Assembly: GCA_051893555.1 (NCBI GenBank)
Contig: JBJFHL010000011.1
Span: 1-64,000, forward strand
DNA: 64,000 bases
Direction: 5' to 3'
DNA from: RGIG7179 sp051893555
GTDB lineage: Bacteria > Bacillota > Clostridia > Peptostreptococcales > Anaerovoracaceae
Below, in pieces: positions 35,301 through 42,258 of this stretch; within the stretch, counting starts at the first letter, position 1, and every line of letters starts with the position of its first letter. The notes under the pieces are model-generated. The model saw only the letters and a program-made list of their open reading frames with translations. It made no database searches and had not been told where the DNA came from. The translations under genes were made by a program, and so were the position numbers.

Positions 35301-36804
35301 GGGTATGGCTTTTCAGACCGCAGGTATAGCAACTTGCACTGTGGGTGTGCACTTCCTGCGTACAAACTAATGTATAGCAATCTTTGTCATGGGTATGTTC
35401 TGTCTGGTCACAGGCGTAACCACAACTTGCATCATGAATGTGCTCTTCCTGCCCACATGCCAGGGATCCATCCGGATTGTAGGTGAACTCCGTTTCAGGT
35501 TTTGCATTGATTTTTGCTGATTTAATATAGGAATATTCCTCGTCGTTCGCATTTTCGCCCCAGAATACAACAGTAACCTTTGCTGTATTACTAGGCTGCC
35601 AAATTGCCTTGTAAGTACGATTCTCTGCCGGCATGGTAGTTGGCATATTTTCTTCTTTTATCGGTTCGCCATTCAGTTCCCAGCCTGTAAAATCATATCC
35701 CTCTCTAATCGGTCTACTTTGGTAAACAATCGGCGCACCATATCTCGCATATGTTGGCTCTACGCCATATCCGCCATCAAGATCAAAGTTCATCAGATAG
35801 TAGTAACGATCATAGTAGATTTCCACGATAGTAGAACCATCCGCTGCAATAGCAGGTGTTTCATACAGAAGTGCATAAAAACCTTCATAATTTTTTGCAA
35901 CATCCGGAACTGTGCTTGCAGTCAGACCCTGCTTTGTCTCTGTTTCAGCTACAGTATAATTATCGTCATTCACATTCTGCTGATAATGAATGACCGTATA
36001 GTTCACATTGGTCGGCTTATATACTACATTGATCGTGTCATCCTGATCGATTGCCGTGTAATTCAGTTCAATAGAGGTCTGCAGAACGTCATTTACATAT
36101 GGCAGATAGCCCTGAACCGTCGGAAACGTTACTGTCGTAGAGAAATCACTGCCGGCTGCCAGGTTTGCAGTATACGGATCCGCTGCGATTTCATTGTTTT
36201 CAAACAGGTAATTGATTACAATATTATAAGTAGACGGTGTATCATCTAACGGTGCGACAGGTTCATCTGCTGCTTCCTCATCATTAGAGAGGTCATATGT
36301 CGTACTTCTTAATGACCAGGTTGTATTCTCTTCCGGAACATCCGCATCCACGGAAACACTCGCCGCATCGTCATTAGATGGGGCGTATGTATTTTGCCCC
36401 GCAAAATCCGTCTGCTGGCTGTAATCTACAGTCACGGTAACCGGTTCGCTTACGGCATTCTGACCACCGGAAACTGCGACGCAGCGGATTTCAACGGCGT
36501 CATTCTGCAGCAGGCTTGCAACCATCGCATAGGATAAATCCAGAGACTCATCTTCTGCTCCGGCGATGTTCACCCAAAGGTTTTCATTCACCTGAATCTG
36601 CCACTGGCACTGCGTCAGTTCCATCTCGTCACTGACGACTGTCAGCTGCACTTTTTCATTCTGCGGCAGAGAAACACTGTCTACAGGATTCCCATTTTCG
36701 CAAATGTTAACGGATAATTCGCTGCTTGCGTAAGATGGTGAGATTGGAAGCATACTGAAAACCATCGCAAAGCACAGCATGATTGTTAAGAATCTCTTTT
36801 TCAC
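32371..36804 (-). CDS. giant secreted repeat protein (InlB/MucBP-like repeats, HxH/Cys repeats)
   Basis: A 1477-residue secreted protein. Signal peptide at residues 1-27; an Ig-like domain (about 30-130); MucBP-like segments (YTVIHYQQNVNDDNY, YKITHYTENLATD); at least three InlB B-repeat/Flg_new units (GYDFTGWELNG, VVFGGWYLNPEC, SYEFVGWFYMENG); a block at about 445-630 with eight Cys-x(3,4)-H-x-H-x(3,6)-Cys motifs; and a C-terminal Cna-B-like domain (about 1356-1450, LTITKTGTQSIDENQAFIFR). No LPxTG or membrane tail: it ends KVDVVAGE. Flanked by SipW substrates in a tight operon, it is probably a fibre-associated adhesin held by the neighbouring proteins. Confidence 0.85.
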   Translation of the reverse strand: MKKRFLTIMLCFAMVFSMLPISPSYASSELSVNICENGNPVDSVSLPQNEKVQLTVVSDEMELTQCQWQIQVNENLWVNIAGAEDESLDLSYAMVASLLQNDAVEIRCVAVSGGQNAVSEPVTVTVDYSQQTDFAGQNTYAPSNDDAASVSVDADVPEENTTWSLRSTTYDLSNDEEAADEPVAPLDDTPSTYNIVINYLFENNEIAADPYTANLAAGSDFSTTVTFPTVQGYLPYVNDVLQTSIELNYTAIDQDDTINVVYKPTNVNYTVIHYQQNVNDDNYTVAETETKQGLTASTVPDVAKNYEGFYALLYETPAIAADGSTIVEIYYDRYYYLMNFDLDGGYGVEPTYARYGAPIVYQSRPIREGYDFTGWELNGEPIKEENMPTTMPAENRTYKAIWQPSNTAKVTVVFWGENANDEEYSYIKSAKINAKPETEFTYNPDGSLACGQEEHIHDASCGYACDQTEHTHDKDCYTLVCTQEVHTHSASCYTCGLKSHTHDISCYAGVGSASYAGFGAPSNPTNGYVAREALSIDGKVIYINGTWYKYTGSTSTGNVASTTCGETEGVHNHTDTCLGCGKTEHKHTDYTGSCYKLTCTKTEHTHSDACQYNCGKTAHKHDEGCYMSDPGLDSGLWKFVKSDTVTVAADGSSIVNVYYDRIEKTLTFNYNYNNRNNYQSSETITAKWGSNIAEQYKKIAANAGSTFWSAEWGGSGPYTNYFGVMPQNSATYYNRGTTGSEGTMTYWGQDLDGNYTVKLFEVTGVGGYRVTVEDRYEFEGFTYDHGTSTGSSCNGAKFYYTRNSYTLTFNDGYSDVKSESVKYEAPLSSYSGFVPSVPSAYEPGSVVFGGWYLNPECTGEKYELEKHNMPAENILLYAKWEPVSHYVRFYLDKNAYEDDQELSTHPIQTVLHGNKLNPEPSNPVNGSYEFVGWFYMENGVEKAFDFANMPVTKDLKVYGKWSSNVLKQYTILYKIQDTDTKIAMPTLGSGLAGVTKTFEAKGGTELYADYQEGYFPVVKSHSMTLDINATEENDTNVYTFWYVQKDAVPYTVKYLNKDTGEPVADEITVSDNRKAVVTETFKPVSGMMPDAYQKRLIVSVADDAVNEIIFYYSEDTTHAYYKITHYTENLATDAQGNPTWTEYASSQIVGDIGTTYGADPLTISGFTYDGNVEGTVASGELTADGLELKLYYTRNSYPYQVRYLEQGTGKQLADPKNGTGKYGQVVSESAIEIEDYEAVDPKSQTLSIKIESDAEAKLNIISFYYKEKEVTIKYEVVGPQGETNFGSVSPTSETLKVLSGDAKGSTATANERYRFVGWYSDSSCGILLSTDAKYTPSKVDKKNVAATYYAKFEYDVADLTITKTGTQSIDENQAFIFRIQGKDSRTSGLDMKVVIKGNGIVTVKDLLIGEYTVTEETEWSWRYTPEKTSKTITLSAIEENNVPFTNSRGTGANNWKWLNGASYVENKFSKVDVVAGE

Positions 36805-36817
36805 TTAGCTTCCCCCC

Positions 36818-37414
36818 TTACTCGGCGTTTACCGGCCATCCTTCTGCTTCAAGGACGGACTCGCCGTTATTTGCTTTCTGCACTGCCTGCGCGGATATAA
36901 TGATATTCGCGGTACAGTTCTGATATGTATTATCCATATCTTTGCTGAAGGACACTGTATTAAACAGTGCTGTCGTCAGTTCTCCGGACGCAACCGGTTT
37001 CTGATAATAGTAGTAACCGTCTCTGTATGCCCAGTCGGAGGACTGAATGTCATATGTCATGACGGAAGTGCTGAGTGCTGTGCCGTTCGGATTTTGTTCG
37101 GTCGGTGCACTTGTGATTCCCGCATCCACCTTGACGCGGATCCATGCTTCCGAAGCTCCGGTATTCTGCACTTTTACGATTTTGGAAACTGTGGTTCCCG
37201 GCATCACGCCTGAAATTCCGTTCTCCGGAAAGTCCACCTGCGTCAGACCATCCGCTCCCTGAATTTCCTGTTTTTCCACGAGTTCGATGTTTACACCGCC
37301 TGTGGTGATTACATTGTGCGCTGTGTCCTCACCGCTGAAGTATGCGAGGGTGCCTGTCGTAAAAGCAGTCATGCAAAGTGCTACAACAAGCAGCAGCAAA
37401 ACCTTCTTTTTCAT
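36818..37414 (-). CDS. SipW-dependent TasA-like fibre subunit
   Basis: A 198-residue precursor. The signal peptide ends in the SipW-type motif TGTLAYFSGEDTAHNVITTG, followed by VNIELVE and GISGVMPGTTVSKIVKVQNT, the conserved first strands of the TasA/CalY sandwich. First gene of the second transcription unit; the giant protein gene follows by 13 bases. Unlike TasA of Bacillus it is short, like the CalY-type subunits of Clostridia. The promoter sits inside a long inverted repeat upstream. Confidence 0.85.
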   Translation of the reverse strand: MKKKVLLLLVVALCMTAFTTGTLAYFSGEDTAHNVITTGGVNIELVEKQEIQGADGLTQVDFPENGISGVMPGTTVSKIVKVQNTGASEAWIRVKVDAGITSAPTEQNPNGTALSTSVMTYDIQSSDWAYRDGYYYYQKPVASGELTTALFNTVSFSKDMDNTYQNCTANIIISAQAVQKANNGESVLEAEGWPVNAE

Positions 37415-37483
37415 AAATCATACTCCTTTCAATTATCTCTACACCAACAAGATGCCGTATTATTCATTCAACTTCTGACCAAA

Positions 37484-37551
37484 CAGGCCATATGAGAAAA
37501 TCCGTAATGATAATATCTTCTATTATACCACAGATTCTCTCATATGGCCTG
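37484..37551 (-). promoter_or_regulatory. inverted repeat enclosing an extended -10 promoter
   Basis: CAGGCCATATGAGA (37484-37497) and TCTCATATGGCCTG (37538-37551) are perfect 14-base inverted repeats, extendable to about 19 pairs, around a 40-base centre. Within the centre the minus strand reads TGGTATAAT (ATTATACCA at 37522-37530), an extended -10 for the downstream fibre unit. An adjoining CCTGCCC/GGGCAGG hairpin (37549-37566) overlaps the right arm. It may be an invertible promoter, an operator, or a processing stem. Confidence 0.6.
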
Positions 37552-37580
37552 CCCAAAATGGGCAGGACCAAAAATATTTA

Positions 37581-38345
37581 CTATTTGAACATTGCAACAT
37601 ATGCAGCATCGATGTCTTCGATTTCAGCTGCCTGAATTGCGTATGCGGTGAAGGTCATCTTGAAGGTAGACGCATCGGTGTTGAAGTTAGACTTGGAAAC
37701 GTTATCAATGTAGTAAGCATCTTCTCCGTTGAACATGGATGCTGTAACGGTATCAGGCATGCCGAATGCAGTCATGAAAGTTACGGATTCTTCAGCGCTC
37801 AGAGTTTTCTTACCGATATATCCCAGAATTACTTCAAGCTTCTTCGGGTTAGCCTGATCAGCTGCACCATTCACCCATTTACTGATTTCATCAAGGTTCA
37901 TAACCTTCCAGTCAGCATGCTTGATTCCAGTGAACCAACGATCCACAACTGCAGCGCGCAGAGCATTATCGCTAGCAAGATCATTTACAAATTCAATGAA
38001 ACCCGGGTAGTCACCCTGCAGTCCGCCGATGTTATTCTTATAAGCATCTACGCCCATCAGATTAATCAGGCTGACATATTTATTCATGTCCATTTTCAGG
38101 AAAACATAGGCATCCTGGCTGCCTTTATCTACAGTAATGGTAGGGTCTTTATCATAAGATTTTCCCGGCATCAGGGTTGCATCGCCCTTCCAATTAGGTT
38201 CGGTTAAATCGATACCTACATTACCAACGGTAAATTCATTTACCTTAGCATCCGTTGAATCAGTGAAATAAGCTAATGTGCCGCCTACTACTGCGGTCAG
38301 TGCCAGGCATGCTACCAGACAAATAGATAAAATCTTCTTTTTCAT
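37581..38345 (-). CDS. SipW-dependent TasA-like fibre subunit
   Basis: A 254-residue precursor, the largest of the short subunits. The start MKKKILSICLVACLA at 38345 follows a GGAAGGGA site. The signal ends VVGGTLAYFTDSTDAKVNEF, then TVGNVGIDLTE and LMPGKSYDKDPTITVDKGSQ, a close match to TasA/CalY family strands. An insertion at about residues 105-185 (LINLMGVDAYKNNIGGLQGD onward) is not shared with the paralogues. A hairpin at 38377-38405 separates it from the preceding subunit gene. Likely the third gene of the sipW unit. Confidence 0.88.
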   Translation of the reverse strand: MKKKILSICLVACLALTAVVGGTLAYFTDSTDAKVNEFTVGNVGIDLTEPNWKGDATLMPGKSYDKDPTITVDKGSQDAYVFLKMDMNKYVSLINLMGVDAYKNNIGGLQGDYPGFIEFVNDLASDNALRAAVVDRWFTGIKHADWKVMNLDEISKWVNGAADQANPKKLEVILGYIGKKTLSAEESVTFMTAFGMPDTVTASMFNGEDAYYIDNVSKSNFNTDASTFKMTFTAYAIQAAEIEDIDAAYVAMFK

Positions 38346-38376
38346 ACTTTTTCCCTTCCTTTTGATTTTCTTATTT

Positions 38377-38405
38377 ATGTATACCCTGAAAAAAGGGTGA
38401 TACAT
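38377..38405 (-). promoter_or_regulatory. intercistronic hairpin between two fibre subunit genes
   Basis: ATGTATACCCT (38377-38387) pairs with AGGGTGATACAT (38394-38405) with one bulge. No T-run after it on the minus strand beyond the loop, so it more likely tunes or protects the mRNA than terminates it. Confidence 0.5.
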
Positions 38406-38426
38406 CAGATTTGATTAAGCTTGTGT

Positions 38427-39008
38427 CTACGAATTTGCAATCGTCCAAGCTTGCGCAGCAGTTGTGATATTGCTATCACGCTGAACCGCATATGCAGTGA
38501 AAGTCAGAGTCGGATTTGTTGTCCTTACTGTATCAACTTCTGCTTTCGTAAGATTCTGGCTTACTGTGATTTTGTTGTCAGCCAGAACGGCAAATTCAGT
38601 GTTAGATGTTGCCGCATCTACTGTTTTGAAGTATACTCCCGATACATTCTCAAGTGGAGCCCAACCGTCTGCAAGCTGATATTTAACTTTTAAAGTTGTC
38701 CCATCCGTTTCTTTGAATGTCGGCCAGTTGCTTTCCTCGACCTTCACAAAGAGCCAGCAGTCTTCCGAGTTTGCCTGAACCGTTACCTTCGGGTTTTTTG
38801 TGATATCGTTTCCCGGAAGGATTTTGTAACTGTTTCCTGTTGTTTCAGCTAATGTAATAGTGATATCACCATAGGTGAAGGTATTGACAACGGGAGCAGG
38901 ATTGGAAACCAGCCAAGCAACGGATCCGCCAATCACACATCCTACCACCAGGACCATAACAAGAAGAACTACAAACGTTTTACTGTTTACACCTTTTTTC
39001 GTTTTCAT
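38427..39008 (-). CDS. SipW-dependent TasA-like fibre subunit
   Basis: A 193-residue precursor. Start MKTKKGVNSK at 39008 with AGGAGG eight bases upstream is preferred over an in-frame GTG nine bases earlier. The signal ends CVIGGSVAWLVSNPAPVVNT, a variant with W for the usual Y. The mature part has FTYGDITITLAE, ILPGNDITKNPKVTVQANSE and the closing LTFTAYAVQRDSNITTAAQA. Very similar in layout to the subunit upstream of it; the two look like diverged duplicates. Confidence 0.88.
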   Translation of the reverse strand: MKTKKGVNSKTFVVLLVMVLVVGCVIGGSVAWLVSNPAPVVNTFTYGDITITLAETTGNSYKILPGNDITKNPKVTVQANSEDCWLFVKVEESNWPTFKETDGTTLKVKYQLADGWAPLENVSGVYFKTVDAATSNTEFAVLADNKITVSQNLTKAEVDTVRTTNPTLTFTAYAVQRDSNITTAAQAWTIANS

Positions 39009-39080
39009 TCCTCGCACCTCCTTTCAATTGCAGCGATCAAATTAAAATTATGTGTTAAGTATGTTTCAGTATGTTTCGAT

Positions 39081-39665
39081 TTAGCTTAAAGGAGCTGCTG
39101 CCCATGCTGCCTCTGCGGTCGCAAAGGTGTCAGCCTGAACTGCATATGCAGTAACCTTGATTTGAGCATTTGCATAGTTTGAAGTCGCTGCATCCCCTGC
39201 AATTTTGAATTTCTCGAATACTTTAATTTCTGCGTTTGCAGTTACCTTTGTATTGTAAGCATATACATTGGTCTCACCATTTACAGGCGTCCAGCCCTTT
39301 GCAGCCATCTGTGCAGCAATCGTTGAAGCAGTATCTTCGATTGCTGAGATTCCGTTTTCAACTTTTACGAACAGCCAGCTTTCTTCACTGTCACTGGAAA
39401 CATGAATTGTAGGATCCTTGGTGTACTCATGTCCCGGCATCAGCTTGTAGCTGTTTGCCTTTACACGTCCAGCCCCACTCCCAGTAACTACAATTCCGTC
39501 AGTGTCGACTTTCGCTTCGTCCAGCGTGATTGCTACCTTACCTACGGTAAAGGTGTTGGTTACAATATCCGTAGACGTCAGATACGCCATCGTTCCCATG
39601 ACGGAAACCAGTACCAGCATAACTGCACATGCCAGCATGAGAATTGTCTTCTTTGTCTTGCTCAT
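39081..39665 (-). CDS. SipW-dependent TasA-like fibre subunit
   Basis: A 194-residue precursor directly downstream of the signal peptidase gene. Start MSKTKKTILMLACAV at 39665 with AGGAGG upstream. The signal ends VMGTMAYLTSTDIVTNTFTV, followed by GKVAITLDEAK, LMPGHEYTKDPTIHVSSDSE and the conserved closing IKVTAYAVQADTFATAEAAW. By position it is the best candidate for the major fibre subunit. The closing AYAVQ-x-D-x-AxAAW motif recurs in its neighbour, pointing to a shared assembly interface. Confidence 0.9.
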   Translation of the reverse strand: MSKTKKTILMLACAVMLVLVSVMGTMAYLTSTDIVTNTFTVGKVAITLDEAKVDTDGIVVTGSGAGRVKANSYKLMPGHEYTKDPTIHVSSDSEESWLFVKVENGISAIEDTASTIAAQMAAKGWTPVNGETNVYAYNTKVTANAEIKVFEKFKIAGDAATSNYANAQIKVTAYAVQADTFATAEAAWAAAPLS

Positions 39666-39724
39666 AATATTTTCCTCCTGAATTTTATTAAACAAATCTA
39701 TAGGGAGCCTTGTGGCGTTACCCT

Positions 39725-40297
39725 CTACTGGGTGTCATTTTCTGCTTCGGCAGCGCGCTTTCCTTTTTTCGGTTTCTTTTCCGTTTTCTCGCTGTCATCG
39801 CTGAACAGCAGATCCGGCAGGAACAGAAGCAGGAGCACGATGGCCGCTGCGGAAATGGCGATATACATGCCAGGCGGGTGCTGAATATAGTCGGCGAAGA
39901 AGCCCAGCTTCGGAATGGTGAAAATCGGACTTCCAACCACATTCTTATAGTGCACCAGACTGCCGTCCTCACTGTCGTTGGCATCCCCCTTGGTACGGAA
40001 GCGGATTACGGAATCGTCCTCTTCATCCGGTACGATACCTACGATTCTGTGGGTTGCCACCGTATCCTCATCCAGCATGAAGGTGATCACATCGCCTTCC
40101 TCCAGCTGGAACGGGTCCACCGTTTTTACATAAATCAGGGATCCGACATGATAGGTCGGTTCCATGGAACCGGACAGTACCGTGAATACATGCATGCCGA
40201 GTACCCGCGGAGCCACCAGCAGGATCACAAGGATCAAAGCCAGGATCACGACGAGTGTGGATAAAAAATTGGTTACCTTTTTAATCGTCTGTGTCAT
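39725..40297 (-). CDS. sipW: SipW-type (ER-like) signal peptidase I
   Basis: A 190-residue membrane peptidase that removes the signal peptides of the neighbouring fibre proteins. The nucleophile is Ser44 in VLSGSMEPTY; the general base is His83 in ATHRIVGIV instead of the usual lysine; acidic residues follow in TKGDANDSED. Ser/His usage marks the ER/SipW type. Membrane helices are at residues 11-34 and about 142-165, with a charged cytoplasmic tail. Start at 40297 has GGAG upstream. First gene of the unit sipW and three fibre subunits. Confidence 0.93.
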   Translation of the reverse strand: MTQTIKKVTNFLSTLVVILALILVILLVAPRVLGMHVFTVLSGSMEPTYHVGSLIYVKTVDPFQLEEGDVITFMLDEDTVATHRIVGIVPDEEDDSVIRFRTKGDANDSEDGSLVHYKNVVGSPIFTIPKLGFFADYIQHPPGMYIAISAAAIVLLLLFLPDLLFSDDSEKTEKKPKKGKRAAEAENDTQ

Positions 40298-40660
40298 AAA
40301 AATCTCCAAAAGTTCAGAATTCTCCTGTGCGCACCGCAGGTGCTGCACATTGTTTCACGGATTTTGGTTACATTCCATGTTACCGTACTACATATCTGTA
40401 ACTTTCATGTGTATTACATTTTACCACGTAGGTAACAGAAATTCAACTAGCTGGGTGCTAAATTCTGTCAAAAAAATTATGCGACATGATTCGACTCCCC
40501 GATCCGTGTTTCTGTTCCAAAGTATACCATGCACTGGTTACAGTTTCGGTTACACTTTGCAGAAATACATTCATTATTTTTTTACACAAAAAATCCACCC
40601 TTCTTCCATTTGGATTCCGGATGGACTTCTGCTGTTGTATCATTGCATTCTATTCGGTTG
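40298..40660. promoter_or_regulatory. sipW upstream region with promoter and repeated GGTTACA elements
   Basis: A 363-base gene-free stretch. The minus-strand promoter is TTGAAT (40441-40446), 17 bases, TAAAAT (40418-40423), giving a leader of about 110 bases. Around it are six related elements: GGTTACA at 40366, 40536 and 40548, GTTACC at 40379, GTAAC at 40398 and GGTAACA at 40431. Two of them are tandem with a 12-base period about 95 bases upstream of the -35. The rightmost part holds the rpn terminator. Confidence 0.6.
40588..40625 (-). terminator. rpn terminator, copy 1
   Basis: On the minus strand TCCATCC pairs with GGGTGGA (one G-U pair; plus positions 40619-40625 and 40594-40600), followed by TTTTTT. 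An identical copy ends the duplicated C-terminal gene. Confidence 0.65.
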
Positions 40661-41026
40661 TTACTTCACCTCTGAAGCCGATGCATCTTCCTCCAGGCCA
40701 AACTCCCGATAAAGCTGGTGACGGTATGCTTTGTCCGTCGAGACTTTTTTCAGATCTTCAAACCGGTTCTGCTCAATCAGCAGCATGTTCAGCTTTCCAA
40801 GTTTGTCTTCTCCGATGTCTATCCCCTCCGTACGGCCTTCTCCATATCCTTCTTCACGTCCTTCACCATATCCGTCCTCGCGGCCTTCACTGTATCCATC
40901 TTCATGGCCTTCTCTCCTGGCATACTCCACTTCTGTATTCCAGTGCAGCTCAGCACGTATTTTCGATTCCATCCTCTGATATTCGACTTCATCCTTGGTC
41001 AGTGATCTGTATGCTTTTTCAGACAT
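40661..41026 (-). CDS. predicted internal gene: C-terminal Rpn product (RpnS-like)
   Basis: An in-frame internal start (MSEKAYRSLTKDEVEYQRME) with a good Shine-Dalgarno sequence, GGGGAGGA plus a 7-base spacer, would yield the last 121 residues of the nuclease without its catalytic domain. In the Escherichia coli Rpn family such internal products are antitoxins. The same start and site persist in the separate duplicate at 41895-42212, which argues that they are used. Expression is inferred. Confidence 0.5.
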   Translation of the reverse strand: MSEKAYRSLTKDEVEYQRMESKIRAELHWNTEVEYARREGHEDGYSEGREDGYGEGREEGYGEGRTEGIDIGEDKLGKLNMLLIEQNRFEDLKKVSTDKAYRHQLYREFGLEEDASASEVK

Positions 41027-41680
41027 GGCAAATTCCTCCCCGGCTAAGATTTCCTGTACACAGTCGTTCATCGTTTCGTCGTTGGCATACTTCAGGTAAA
41101 TCGCCAGCTTTTCAATTCGTCTCAATTCCGAAATCGGTTTCTTCCTGTCCGTTTTATCCAGCTCCAGAAAGTGAAAAGACAGACGGTCACTGAGCAGCAG
41201 CCCTGTTTCCCGTTCTCTTACCTCGAACACATTGTGGCAGAAAGGAAGAGATGGGAACAGAACGCCGTTTACGATGGAAACAACAATGCTTTTCTTCATC
41301 TTATCATAACTTTCCCCTTGCTGCAATGAAGAATTCACCAGTCTGCCGCCATAAAAGACAACACGATTCGGGTAAACAGCAAGATGCCCCGTCTGTACTT
41401 CTATGTCCAAGAGCTCACCCCGGCTGGTTTCCGCACGTATATCCATAATCGTTTCTTTTCCTTCTGATGATTCTGCAGTGTCAATAGGATTCTTAATCTC
41501 GATGGCTTGGATCGGATCCTCCTTCCGGTCCAGAATAATATTCAGGATTTCCATCAGTGCTGCCCGGGAATCATCCCGGTCTCTGCCGAATACGGTACGA
41601 AAGACGTAATCACTGGTCAGCGGCAGTTCACTTCTGTGTGTGTTTGCAAACAAGTCTGTTGCAGCAATCTGTTTTGTCAT
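40661..41680 (-). CDS. Rpn family PD-(D/E)XK nuclease
   Basis: A 339-residue protein of the Rpn/PDDEXK_2 family (recombination-promoting nuclease, formerly transposase_31). The N-terminal nuclease domain has LPLTSDYVFRTVFGRDRD, the acidic MDIRAETSRGELLDIEVQ with D-x-E-x-Q, and YGGRLVNSSLQQGESYDKMK. The C-terminal part holds three 8-residue GREEGYGE-type repeats and a helical end. Inside the gene, GGGGAGGA followed seven bases later by ATG (41026) could start a 121-residue C-terminal protein, as known for Rpn genes whose internal product RpnS inhibits the full-length toxin. Proposed role in phage defence. Confidence 0.85.
   Translation of the reverse strand: MTKQIAATDLFANTHRSELPLTSDYVFRTVFGRDRDDSRAALMEILNIILDRKEDPIQAIEIKNPIDTAESSEGKETIMDIRAETSRGELLDIEVQTGHLAVYPNRVVFYGGRLVNSSLQQGESYDKMKKSIVVSIVNGVLFPSLPFCHNVFEVRERETGLLLSDRLSFHFLELDKTDRKKPISELRRIEKLAIYLKYANDETMNDCVQEILAGEEFAMSEKAYRSLTKDEVEYQRMESKIRAELHWNTEVEYARREGHEDGYSEGREDGYGEGREEGYGEGRTEGIDIGEDKLGKLNMLLIEQNRFEDLKKVSTDKAYRHQLYREFGLEEDASASEVK
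40836..40907 (-). repeat. three tandem 24-bp repeats in rpn
   Basis: Units at 40836-40859, 40860-40883 and 40884-40907 encode the GREEGYGE-type octapeptide. The duplicate C-terminal gene has only one unit (42070-42093), so unit number changes in steps of 24 bases without shifting the frame. Confidence 0.8.
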
Positions 41681-41821
41681 AATGTTCTCCTTCTATAAAT
41701 ACGTTTACTGGTTTCATAACGGCTTCCATGAAATAGTTTACAGTACACGCAAGAAAAAATGGAATTTATTTTCAGACAACGTTCGACAAAAACCAAAGAA
41801 TTTCAACAATCTTAGAAGCAC

Positions 41822-41859
41822 AAAAAATCCACCCTTCTTCCATTTGGATTCCGGATGGA
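41822..41859 (-). terminator. rpn terminator, copy 2
   Basis: The same hairpin and T-run as at 40588-40625, at the end of the detached C-terminal copy. Confidence 0.6.
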
Positions 41860-41894
41860 CTTCTGCTGTTGTATCATTGCATTCTATTCGGTTG

Positions 41895-42212
41895 TTACTT
41901 CACCTCTGAAGCCGATGCATCTTCCTCCAGGCCAAACTCCCGATAAAGCTGGTGGCGGTATGCTTTGTCCGTCGAGACTTTTTTCAGATCTTCAATCCGG
42001 TTCTGCTCAATCAGCAGCATGCTCAGCTTTCCAAGTTTGTCTTCCCCGATGTCGATCCCCTCCGTACGGCCTTCTCCATATCCTTCTTCACGGCCTTCTC
42101 TCCTGGCATACTCCACTTCTGTATTCCAGTGCAATTCAGCACGTATTTTCGATTCCATCCTCTGATATTCGACTTCATCCTTGGTCAGTGATCTGTATGC
42201 TTTTTCAGACAT
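41895..42212 (-). CDS. stand-alone C-terminal Rpn domain (RpnS-like duplicate)
   Basis: A 105-residue product starting MSEKAYRSLTKDEVEYQ, almost identical to the last 121 residues of the adjacent nuclease except for two missing octapeptide repeats and two substitutions (N to S, F to I). The start at 42212 has GGGAGGG eight bases upstream. The frame remains open for 19 more codons upstream (to 42269) but that part crosses the duplication junction. It could be a dedicated antitoxin for the nuclease, or a remnant of a second rpn gene that lost its 5' half. The intact frame and site favour function, moderately. Confidence 0.6.
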   Translation of the reverse strand: MSEKAYRSLTKDEVEYQRMESKIRAELHWNTEVEYARREGREEGYGEGRTEGIDIGEDKLGKLSMLLIEQNRIEDLKKVSTDKAYRHQLYREFGLEEDASASEVK

Positions 42213-42258
42213 GGCAATTTCCCTCCCGGCTAAGATTTCCTGTACATCGTTGTTCCTA

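Larger units (their letters stand above)
40585..41060. repeat. direct repeat, copy 1 (rpn 3' half and terminator)
   Basis: About 476 bases nearly identical to 41819-42246 in the same orientation. The two copies differ by two 24-bp units and few substitutions. The left edge is at CACAAAAAAT just past the terminator; the right edge is at TCCTGTACA. Confidence 0.85.
41819..42246. repeat. direct repeat, copy 2 (detached rpn 3' half)
   Basis: About 428 bases matching 40585-41060. It carries the rpn C-terminal coding region, internal start and terminator, but not the nuclease domain. No insertion-sequence ends or target duplications are apparent at its borders. Confidence 0.85.

Noticed and set aside
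41819..42246. The duplicated rpn segment as an insertion sequence
   Set aside because: Rpn proteins were once called transposases, but there are no terminal inverted repeats or target duplications, and the copy lacks the nuclease domain.
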